64,000 nucleotides of DNA from Ascaphus truei. Lineage: Eukaryota > Chordata > Amphibia > Anura > Ascaphidae. Within the stretch, counting starts at the first letter, position 1. Every line of letters begins with the position of its first letter. Under the pieces are notes generated by a model. That model did not search any database, was not told the origin of the DNA, and worked only from the letters and a program-made list of their open reading frames with translations. A program made the position numbers and the translations under genes. Shown piece by piece: positions 1 through 8,275 of the stretch. The DNA lies in NCBI GenBank assembly GCA_036426205.1, contig WSYH01001913.1, forward strand, positions 1 through 64,000, read 5' to 3'.

Positions 1-302
1 GCAGTGTGTGTGCAGTGTGCAGTGTGTGTGCAGTGTGTCAGTGTGAGCAATGAGCAGTGTGTGTGCAGTGTGTGTGCAGTGTGCAGTGTGTGTGCAGTGT
101 GTGTGCAGTGTGTCAGTGTGTGCAGTGTGAGCAATGAGCAGTGTGTGTGCAGTGTGCAGTGTGTGTGCAGTGTGCAGTGTGTGTGCAGTGTGTCAGTGTG
201 AGCAATGAGCAGTGTGTGTGCAGTGTGCAGTGTGTGTGCAGTGTGGCAGTGTGAGCAATGAGCAGTGTGTGTGCAGTGAGTGTGTGCAGTGTGTGCAGTG
301 TG
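1..302. repeat. GT-rich minisatellite
   Basis: Tandem array of CAGTGTGTGTGCAGTGTG-like units, interrupted several times by the variant GTCAGTGTGAGCAATGAGCA. The interruptions recur at roughly 90-bp spacing, so the array has a higher-order period. It begins at the window edge and is therefore partial. No coding function is inferred. Confidence 0.9.
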
Positions 303-360
303 CAAAAAAAAAAATGTAAAAAAAAAAAAAAAATTTAATTTTTTTTTTTTTTTTTTTTTA
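303..360. repeat. A-tract followed by T-tract
   Basis: Two A-rich runs followed by a T run of about 22 bases. The head-to-head A/T arrangement could be the tail of a retroelement next to another element, but no body is recognisable. Confidence 0.7.
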
Positions 361-427
361 AACGGGAGCCACGGGAAAACCGCGTTATAACCGAATCGCG
401 GTATAACGAGGCGCGTTATAATGGGGT
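361..427. repeat. CGCGTTATAAC triple repeat, possible transposon terminus
   Basis: Three near-identical 15-17 bp units (CGCGTTATAAC, CGCGGTATAACG, CGCGTTATAATG) in a row. Short CpG-rich repeats like this are common at the ends of vertebrate DNA transposons. The Harbinger-type Myb gene begins 150 bp downstream, so this may be the left end of that element. No matching inverted right end was found in the window. Confidence 0.4.
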
Positions 428-581
428 TTAGCTGTAGTAATGGTGGTAGGAGAGAGTTGTTGATTATTGAGTGAGTTGTATTGTTTTTTTTTCACTAAAT
501 TTTTGTCTTGTTGTGAAAGATATTTGTGAGTGTGTCCTTTTTGTTTATATTTGTTTTTTGTGACTGAGTGAAATAGAGAGG

Positions 582-1274
582 ATGAGTGGACGTGGGAGTG
601 GACGTGGACGTGGGAGTGGGAGTGGTGCAGTGGCTGGTGGCGTGGTGGAGCGTGGGAGTGGAGGTGGTGCAGTGGCTGGTGGAATGGGGGAACGTGGGAG
701 TGGAGGTGGTGCAGTGGCGTGGTGGAGCATGGGAGTGGAGGTGGTGCGGTGGCTGGGGGAGTGGGGGAGCATGGGAGTGGAGGTGGTGCGGTGGCTGGTG
801 GAGTGGGGGAGCGTGGGAGTGGAGGTGGTGCAGTGGCTGGTGGAGTGTGGGAGTGGAGGTGGTGTGGTGGCTGGTGGAGTGGTGGAGCGTGGGAGTGGAG
901 GTGGTGCGTGGCTGGTGGAGTGGTGGAGTGTGGGAGTGGAGGTGGTGCGGTGGCTGGTGGGAGTGGGGGAGTGGTGGTGCGTGGGAGAGGAGTGGGACGT
1001 ACAGGTACGGTTCGTCCAGCCAGGGCAGGTACGTCCCGTGATGATACTCCAGGTGGGGGAGTGCAGGTGGGTGAGGGTAGCTGGAGTAGTGGACAGGGAG
1101 AGAGGGACACTGTCCACCATACAAACAGTGATGAGGATGGAAGTGATGAGGGGCGATCAACAAGCCAGGAGCTTACGGAGGGCATAAGAAACTCACGATT
1201 TACCCCTCGGGAAAATGACATCCTTGTTGAAGGTGTCATGTCATCATATGATCGACTATATGGATCCTAAGCAT
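582..1274 (+). pseudogene. Harbinger-type Myb/SANT-like protein, exon 1 (decayed)
   Basis: The best start is the ATG at 582, giving MSGRGSGRGRG. The exon then runs through a Gly/Ala/Val-rich repeat of about 14 residues (GSGGGAVAGGVGER, 42 bp per unit). Indels within the repeats move the reading frame, and the open frame from 719 carries on to the end. After an acidic linker (NSDEDGSDEG) comes RFTPRENDILVEGVMSSYDR, the first helix of a Myb/SANT-like DNA-binding domain as in Harbinger accessory proteins and NAIF1. An in-frame TAA at 1268-1270 precedes a good splice donor (GTAAGT at 1275). In the family this protein binds transposon ends and helps bring in the transposase. With a stop and frame breaks it should not be functional. 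The glycine-rich head is unusual and may be repeat expansion within the exon. Confidence 0.7.
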
Positions 1275-2199
1275 GTAAGTATTTTTTATCAAATGTACAG
1301 TATTATAATATTCAAAGTATGTTGTATATACCGCACTAACTAATGTATGAACTTTATTTGACATTTTTAATTCTTGTTTGATGGGGAACAATGAGGAGAA
1401 CTATAATCTCATAAGGACATATCCAACAAAGTTTTCCACGCACTCATAATTAATAAGAAACTATCAATGATCCTTGAAATGCTGATAACTGAATGAGCTA
1501 AACAGAAGAACATTAATTGACAATTGTTAATAAAACTGTAATCACATTAAATTAACAGGAGGGGGAGGGATGGTGAGGGAAGTGGGATATGTGACATGAC
1601 TAAAGTGAGGGATATGATAACCAAATCACTAACATGGAAGGAAGTTGTGGTGATGAGACGCAGGGTAAAAGTTACGTTTCGTGCTCACTTACCCCTTCTA
1701 CAGGCCCATTCTCATTCACCACAAAGAGGGACTATGGTACTTTACGACTCACTCACACTAAATTCATCCCATTCTTGAAACAAATGCAACAAATATGGCA
1801 TCCATGTTTAATCAATACATGACTAACGTAATATGGAGCATGTCAACATGTCTGCTATCACGGATGTGCTGATGATTGGGCACATGTAATGTGTCACTAA
1901 TGCGCGCATTACATAGCCTAATAGGTGGCCTTAATTATATGTACATGTTGACAAACAGTTTCAGATATTACGATACAGCAGGCATGCTCAACTCCAGTCC
2001 TCGAGGGCCGCAAACAGGTATGACTGAGCCATTAATTGAGCCAGCTGTGCAGAAGTAGGGATATCCTGAAAACCTGGCCTGTTTGCGTCCCTCGAGGACT
2101 GGAGATGTGCAGGCCTGCCATACAGAATTACATCACACAACTGAAATGTATCTTAACCTACAGGCATGTAAAATATTTTTTCTATATATACACACACAG
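1275..2199 (+). other. Predicted intron of the Myb/SANT pseudogene
   Basis: Donor GTAAGT at 1275 and acceptor CACACACAG ending at 2199. Joining base 1274 to 2200 keeps the reading frame (a TGT codon spans the junction), which supports the splice model. The intron is AT-rich, shows no coding signal, and contains a hAT-like MITE at 1979-2117. Confidence 0.6.
1979..2117. mobile_element. hAT-like MITE with 8-bp target-site duplication
   Basis: A 139-bp near-palindrome. The left end CAGGCATGCTCAACTCCAG mirrors the right end, whose reverse complement begins CAGGCCTGCACATCTCCAG. Flanks are CGATACAG on the left and CCATACAG on the right, a 7/8 match, as expected for the 8-bp duplication left by hAT transposases. 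It has no coding capacity and lies inside the Myb pseudogene intron, so it inserted after that gene was in place. Confidence 0.85.
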
Positions 2200-2565
2200 G
2201 TAAAACGAAGACAAGTCAAAAGTCTAAATTGTGGGCAAACATCTGCAGATCTGTGTCAGCATCAGGTGTGTTTAAAAGGACACCTGAGACTTGTAAGAAA
2301 CGCTTCGGTGACATAAAACTCTGACTGAAGAGGAAAATGGCAAATGCCGGAAGACATGGATGTGGGATAGGAGGGGGTTCTCCCGCCTCCTTGAATCTAC
2401 ATTCCTATGAGGAAAAATGTATTCTATCATGAATCCACGACTGATTTTTGGCATTGGAGGGAACCGAGATATTGGGCCAGCTACCTCTCATTCGACACCT
2501 GCTGGTGAGTCTGATGCAATTACATCAATCTTTAAGTCATCAATAGTGTTCAATGCAAGAACTTA
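2200..2565 (+). pseudogene. Harbinger-type Myb/SANT-like protein, exon 2 (decayed)
   Basis: The exon reads KTKTSQKSKLWANICRSVSA, then SGVFKRTPETCKKRFGDIKL, which supplies the remaining helices of the Myb/SANT domain, with the tryptophan and the C-K-K-R-F cluster typical of the family. The stop at 2322-2324 is TGA where the family has arginine, which fits CGA to TGA decay at a CpG. Past it the frame continues with LKRKMANAGRHG, the usual basic stretch. A one-base loss near 2415 then shifts it into the frame reading MNPRLIFGIGGNRDIGPATS. Homology fades near 2565, where a TGGCGAC-family repeat begins. The gene has at least three disabling lesions. Confidence 0.7.
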
Positions 2566-2782
2566 TACTGTTGCGGCACACTTTATTCTAACAAATCACC
2601 GGTTTGTCCCTGGCTGGTTCCTGGAATGCCACGCTGTTCACCCGGAGCATGCCGCGTTCCCAGCCAGGGTCATGTCCGGCTGACGCGCGGTTGATGTGTT
2701 AATTGATAATGGTTCAGGATTTACTAGGCTGCAATGCTTCGCGTGTCCGCCAGATGGCATAAATTCATGAATTGTAATGCAG
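2566..2782. repeat. TGGCGAC-family interspersed repeat, copy 1
   Basis: Starts ATACTGTTGCGGCACACTTT and ends in ATTCATGAATTGTAATGCAG, next to a TA run. The same start and end occur at 12874-13113, the start at 14903, and the end inverted at 15077. The family is unrecognised. It directly follows the Myb pseudogene and may have truncated it. Confidence 0.6.
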
Positions 2783-2969
2783 TATATATATATATATAAC
2801 AACAACCCCTATAACCCCTAACATACAGTACTGTTCACATACAGTACTGTATACTGTATGCACATCAATGATACTATAGGCCGGCGGGGGCGAGATGTGT
2901 TTGCAGCAGAGAGAGAAGCGCTGCTCTCTCTGCGCAAACACCGGCACATTAAAAATTATTTAAAATACA

Positions 2970-3251
2970 TTTTTATTCATAGTGTAGATGTGCAGGGGGT
3001 CTCCGGAGCTGAACCGCGTTGGTTTCAGGTCCGGGGACCCCCTGCTTCCCGAGATACAGCCCCCTTTATGAGGTGCCGGTATCCCTCTGCATTTCAATGT
3101 CCCGATCACGTGACCGCGGCATTTAAACAAAGCAGAGGGATACTGGCACCCCCTAAAGGGTGTATCTCGGGAAGCAGGGGGTACATGGACCTAAAACCAC
3201 AGTGGTTCAGCTCCGGAGACCCTCTGCACATCTACAGTATGAATAAAACAC
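2970..3251. repeat. Palindrome module with TCACGTGA at its axis
   Basis: A near-perfect inverted repeat of about 140 bp per arm. Arms begin TTTATTCATAGTGTAGATG and include GGTCTCCGGAGCTGAACC and ATACCGGCACCCC-like blocks. The centre is the E-box palindrome TCACGTGA at 3106-3113. The same module, same axis, occurs at 13297-13581 and 45117-45395. Confidence 0.8.
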
Positions 3252-3948
3252 ATATATAAATAAACACTCATTCCTTACCTTTGCGGCTATGTGCTATGGT
3301 AACGAAGCAGCATGACTGTATTTTTAATAATATTGTACAGTGAGCAGGGGGTTCCCTGAGCCACAAATCAAAATTCAGAGGACCCCCTGCTCCTGCACAA
3401 TATTATTAAAAAAACAGAAATGCTGCTTCATTACCATAGCTGATAGCCGCTAAGGCATGAAGGGGTTAACCCACCGTGCCCGCTTTATTGTGGGTAGTGG
3501 GGGTGGATGAAGGGGGTATTTGGCCCTTGGTGTGAGTTTAGGACTTGCGGGGGGGTTGCGGGTGCACTTAACCCCTTCACGGCCGTAGCAGTTAATACCG
3601 CTACGGTCATGAAGGGGTTAACCTCTCCCGCTACCCCCCCGCAAGCCCTAAACAACCATCGTTGGGGCTAACACCCCCTTCACCCACCCCCGCTACCCAC
3701 AATAAAAAAAATTCACACAGCAGCAGCACCCCCAACGGTATGTCGGTAGGCCTCCCTTGTGGGTAGTGGGTGAGGGGGGTTAGGCCTCACGGGGTGAGGG
3801 GTTAGTGTGGGAGGGTATGTAGGCATCCCGAGTGGTGGGTGAGGGTGGGTTAACCCCTTCATGACTGTAGCGGTTAATAACCGCTATGGTGATTTAGGGG
3901 TTAGGGGACATTACTTTGTATGTTTTAATTTTTGTGTCTGTTTTGCAG

Positions 3949-3992
3949 AAGCGGAGGGGCCATGGCCAGGATGGGGGGGGGGGTAATGGTAT
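3949..3992 (+). other. Exon-C-like block in foldback 1
   Basis: TGTTTTGCAG directly precedes AAGCGGAGGGGCCATGGCC and a G-run leading to GTAATGG. This is a degraded copy of the splice-bounded block at 44485-44545 in the large foldback. The acidic part of that block is lost. It is too short to support a protein. Confidence 0.35.
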
Positions 3993-4795
3993 GTGGGTAG
4001 TGGGTGAGGGTGGTTAGACCTCACAGTATGCACATTGGGTCCCCCCCCTCCCCACATTTACATAAACTGCACTCACAGCAACACAGGCAGGGAGATTTAA
4101 CAGACACATTAGGGGGAGGGGGCTTTACACCGATCACAGTCAAGGAGGTGGGGTTATAACCCACTCCCCCTCTCCACATTTACATAAACTGCACTCACAG
4201 CAACACAGGCAGGGAGATTTAACAGACACAATAGGGGGGAGGGGGCTTTAAACAGATTACACTCAAGGCAGGGAGATTTAACAGAAACATTAGGGGGAGG
4301 GGGCTTTACACAGATTACACTCAAGGCAGGGGATACAGGGGATGTACTGTACTGTATGTTGTTTATTGCAATGCTTCAATGTGTGTACAGTATAATGTTT
4401 TTTACAATTAGATAGATGTAATCCTTGGTATTGTAAGGGTTAGCCTTGGTTTTAAATTTTGTTTTCTGGTTGGTACTTATATATTGATTTTTGTTTACTT
4501 GATTGGTTAAAATATTTGACTTGTATATTTGTACATTTGCAGAATGTATATGTTGCATAGATTTTATGCATCATAAATACAATGTAAATGCAATGTATTG
4601 ATTGGAATGTGAGGTTTTTCATTGGCATTTTATGATTTAGATTGTAAGATTAGTTAGGTTTATTAAAGGAAATTCATTATAATGTAGTGTGTCTGTATGG
4701 AGAAGTGTTAATTGTAGTACAGTATGGTTTTGATAACCCTTCTACATTTATTTGTATATTGGTTCATCTTGTGTGTGTATATACTGTATATATAT

Positions 4796-5897
4796 AACAA
4801 AAGAAGAAATATATGAGCGCCAACCTATCACTATATAAAATCTCTATAGAGTAAAAATATAAATAAAAGTGAAATGGAAAATGTTATTACAAATAAAAGT
4901 AAAAGTAAAAAACCTATGCTAAGCACAGTGGATGTAATAAAATACATAATAAAATATCAAAAAAGAAAATGTCCAGAAAAATATATGTAAAAGATATACA
5001 AATCCCAAAATGTTCCAATTGCTATCCAAAAGAGTCTCTGCAGCCCGAATGAAGGGAACACCACTTTCTTAAGATATCTACAAAAACACAGAAAAAACAG
5101 GCGCACTCATAGCGTAAAATTGTATAACAATAAATTTATGGAGTAAGGGATAAAGATGCACACTCACAAACAAAGCTGAAAAAAAGACGTTTTTGAGTAC
5201 AACTCAGCCCGTTCAGATGCAGGAACCCAAGGAGGAGGACTTCGGTGTGATGTCCACGGTGTGTCTTGCCACAATAGCCCCTCTAGGTCCTGGCAGGGAC
5301 CGAAAGCCACGAGGGACGCCGCCTTCCCCTCTCTCCGGTGCTACACAGAGCATACACTGAATAGAGTCTCGCGTGAACTCGATGATATCAGCGAGGTTTC
5401 AGCCGGGGAGAGTTCACAGTGTAAACAGGAACTTGAATGTCTGAATGGCTGGTAGCAAAATGCTAGCAAAGCAGCAGGAGTGCAATAATGTAGATGAGTG
5501 CAAATAAAATATATAACCTGGACAGTAGGCTCCACAGCAATCTCTACGCGTTTCGTCTCAAGCGAGACTTCATCAGGAGTCGCTGACATCATCGAGTTCA
5601 CGCGAGACTCTATTCAGTGTATGCTCTGTGTAGCACCGGAGAGAGGGGAAGGCGGTGTCCCTCGTGGCTTTCGGTCCCTGCCAGGACCTAGAGGGGCTAT
5701 TGTGGCAAGACACACCACGGACATCACACCGAATTCCTCCTCCTTGGGTTCCTGCGTCTGAACGGGCTGAGTTGTACTCAAAAACGCATTTTTTTCAGCT
5801 TTGTTTGTGAGTGTGCATTTTTATCCCTTACTCCATAAATTTATTGTTATACAATTTTACGCTATGAGTGCGCCTGTTTTTTCTGTGTTTTTGTATA
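4796..5897. mobile_element. PLE-related inverted-repeat element with hammerhead core
   Basis: Arms at about 5080-5395 and 5578-5897 are inverted copies of about 315 bp. They share TGTCTTGCCACAATAGCCCC and CTCTCTCCGGTGCTACACAG on one side and their complements on the other. The loop holds an intact-looking hammerhead ribozyme core. Hammerheads next to inverted repeats are known from the pseudo-LTRs of Penelope-like elements. There is no coding capacity. It lies at the axis of foldback 1, inside a TATATA stretch. Confidence 0.65.
5541..5590 (-). ncRNA. Hammerhead ribozyme motif (core intact)
   Basis: On the minus strand the core reads CTGATGA, then helix II GTCTC-GCTT-GAGAC, then GAAAC followed by GCG. 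All conserved core positions (CUGANGA and GAAA) are kept and helix II has five Watson-Crick pairs. Such motifs cut their own RNA and are typical of PLEs and retrozymes. Helices I and III are less clear, so self-cleavage is inference. Confidence 0.65.
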
Positions 5898-6720
5898 TAT
5901 AACACACACATGATGAACCAATATACAAATAAATGTAGAAGGGTTATCAAAACCATACTGTACTACAAATAACACTTCTCCATACAGACACACTACATTA
6001 CAATGAATTTCCTTTAATAAACCTAACTGATCTTACAATCTAAATCATCACATGCCAATGAAAAATCTTACATTACAATCAATACATTGCATTTACATTG
6101 TATAAATGATGTATAAAATCTATGCACCATATACATTCTGCAAAATACATTGCCAAAACAAAGCCAATACATTGCAATTACATTCAGATATCAATTAACC
6201 CCTTAAACACCTTGGGGCTTATGCAGAGAGGTACGGTAAGGTATAATTAGGCAGGTTTGCGCCAAAATTGTCCGCTTTCAAACAGATAGTGGCGAGAACT
6301 TGGCGGGACAATTTAAATTCAGCAAACGTGTTGCGAGAAGCGTGATCTCGCCAATGTGAAAACACGCAGGATTCCAGTAGCTCCGATGCGCATGAACGCG
6401 CCAATCAGAGCTACTAAATGGCGCGTTTAATGGAAATTTTGCCCGCCAACTAAAGTTGGCTGTATTGTGGGCTAATACCGCGCGGCTCAGAATGGCGAGT
6501 TTCACGGCAAGTGAAACTCGCCTAATTAGCCATTTCCTGCACACCGCGCTACTGGAGTTCCCTGCATACCACAACAATAAATTCCAATCCTGTGGCGAAT
6601 TTAAGCAGTACCTCTCTGCATAAGCCCCCTTATCGGATAATAACCACAAAGGTAATTAAGGGGTTAAGCCACACTGGCCCGATACCCACCCTTCACCCAT
6701 GAATTTGTACAGTTGCTTCA
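5898..6720. mobile_element. Foldback element 1, right arm
   Basis: The first 230 bases are the reverse complement of 4560-4795 (for example ATGATGAACCAATATACAAA and GAAGGGTTATCAAAACCATA). The arm is interrupted by the TIR element at 6214-6628. The same ATGATGAACC block recurs at 6812, so the region holds more than one partial copy. Confidence 0.55.
6214..6628. mobile_element. 415-bp TIR element, GGGGCTTATGCAGAGAG family
   Basis: Ends are GGGGCTTATGCAGAGAGGTA and its inverse, flanked by the 3-bp direct repeat CTT (6211-6213 and 6629-6631). The interior repeats TTGGCG and GCGAGTTT motifs in both orientations. A 3-bp TSD points to a Harbinger-like transposase acting in trans. A related element lies at 29353-29832. 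No coding capacity. Confidence 0.75.
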
Positions 6721-6740
6721 TCATGCAACTATATATACAG

Positions 6741-6744
<4 letters not shown>

Positions 6745-6797
<53 letters not shown>
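6745..6797. repeat. TA dinucleotide microsatellite
   Basis: An almost pure (TA)n tract followed by the copied ATGATGAACCAATATAC block. Confidence 0.9.
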
Positions 6798-6897
6798 CAG
6801 TATATACACACACATGATGAACCAATATACAAATAAATGTAGAAGGGTTATCAAAACCATACTGTACTACAAATAACACTTCTCCATACAGACACAC

Positions 6898-7205
6898 AGG
6901 GGGGAGAGAGAGGGGTGAGGGGGGAGGAAAGAGAGAGGTGGGAGAGAGGGGGAGGGAGGGGAGAATGGAGGGAAGGGGGGAGAATTGAGGGAAGGGGGGG
7001 AGAGAGATAAGAGGGGGAGAGAGATATGGGGGAAGGGGGGAGAGATAGGGGGGAAGGGGGAGAGAGATAGGGGAAGAGAGAGAGAATGAAAGGACACACA
7101 GAGACACACAAACACACAGAGATAGACACACAGAGATAGACACACAGAGATACAGTAGACACACACAGACACACACAGACACACAGACACACAGACAAAC
7201 ACACA
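6898..7205. repeat. Purine tract (GGGGAGAG)n followed by (CACAGA)n
   Basis: About 190 bases with almost only G and A on the plus strand, then ACACAGA-type repeats. Long homopurine runs can form triplex DNA. Reading frames across it are low-complexity artefacts. Confidence 0.9.
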
Positions 7206-7563
7206 CCTCCTTCTGCACGTGCAGCTCACACAGAGATTTGACAGGGAGAGGAGGGGGGCTGCTGTGTCTGGTTGCTGTGAAGACAGAGCCGTGATCTCTC
7301 TGCACGGAGGGGAGGTGGGGGTCTGTGATCGCAGCTATGCTGTTTGCAGAACACAGACCGGCTGCATCTCCAGCATATCTCTCTGCACAAGTGAGAGGAG
7401 GGGGGCCTATGATCGCAGACATTTTTGCTGCACACAGAAAACCGACAGGCATCTCCAGCAGCGCCCCCTGGCTGTTTTGTTTTCCTTTTTTTCCAGTGCA
7501 TCGATTGTAAAACGCAGACCTATTTCAGCCACGTGAGAAAGGGAAAAAACCTGTGTCTTACAA
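7206..7563. other. GC-richer unassigned segment ending in a TIR-like motif
   Basis: Contains two related blocks (CTCTCTGCACGGAGGGGAGG and CTCTCTGCACAAGTGAGAGG) with GATCGCAG nearby, so it is internally duplicated. It ends in GTCTTACAATCGAGGAAATA, which resembles a DNA-transposon terminus. No convincing gene; the reading frames in both directions match no family I know. Confidence 0.4.
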
Positions 7564-8275
7564 TCGAGGAAATACGGTATATCATAATAGTGTAGCGTTC
7601 CAAAACGACTTGTAACGCAAAGGAGAGAAAAAAACAAAACATAGTGTAATCTGTAATACTGGATAGATGTTCCTGCTATAAAAAGTGCACTTACAAGATA
7701 TAAGTTCAAATAGGGCAAAACGAATAATATCAGCTTGAAGATAGCATCCTCACATCCAATCTTCTTATTGCCTAATTTGCTCAGCTGTACTCCCAGAGTT
7801 GATATAATAGGAAGGGATAAGGAAAAAGGAACGAAAGGGAGGGGTACACTCACATATAAAACAATTTATTGAGCTAAAACAGCAAGGATATATCCGTAAC
7901 TTGAATACCACACTGGCGCTATCTCCTGCAAGAGATACTCTCACCGCTTCCTGGACGGACGTCCAGCGTCCTTTCCTCACAGTAATCACTGCCCACAGAA
8001 TGTCCGTTTATCCCTAAAAGATCCTCAGCAGTTGAAGAGGCGTCACGCATCCCTCACCGCCGGTATCTCCGCAGGCAAAGACTTCCGCGTCATGTGATTG
8101 CTCCTCTCGCGTCTCGCGAGATCTCCTAAGAGACTTGCAGGGAAGCTTCAGTAGTGGCTGCTTGTTCTAGCATGGCTTCACTCTGCTCTCCCCCCTACTA
8201 GTTTCACCGTCGGCTTCGTCAGGGGCATGTGTAACAGCTGCTAGCCCTTTCCCTATATATACCTATATACTAATA
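7564..8275. mobile_element. PLE pseudo-LTR-like region
   Basis: Noncoding DNA directly upstream of PLE copy 1, containing a hammerhead core on the minus strand at 8202-8222. PLEs carry such motifs in their pseudo-LTRs. The left limit is uncertain. Confidence 0.45.
8196..8232 (-). ncRNA. Hammerhead ribozyme motif (core intact)
   Basis: The minus strand reads CTGACGA, a short helix II GCC-GAC-GGT, then GAAAC. Core boxes are complete. Helix II has two G-C pairs and one G-U pair. It is antisense to PLE copy 1 just downstream. Confidence 0.5.

Larger units (their letters stand above)
2783..4795. mobile_element. Foldback element 1, left arm
   Basis: Noncoding, made of short inverted modules: an E-box palindrome (2970-3251), AAGGGGTTAA dyads near 3570-3622 and 3848-3904, and CCCCCTCCCC-rich stretches. 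The last part (about 4560-4795) reappears inverted at 5898-6130, placing a palindrome axis near 4795/5898. Closely related sequence recurs at 13582-14150 and 15284-15760. No transposase is visible, so it is presumably non-autonomous. Confidence 0.6.

Noticed and set aside
4..201. Cys/Val/Ser-rich frame
   Set aside because: It is a translation of the GT-rich minisatellite with no other support.
385..1239. Pro/His/Thr-rich minus-strand frames
   Set aside because: They are the antisense of the repeat-rich Myb exon 1; length comes from the repeat.
6721..7452. Long minus-strand frames rich in Ser, Cys and Val
   Set aside because: They translate TA, CA and purine simple repeats.
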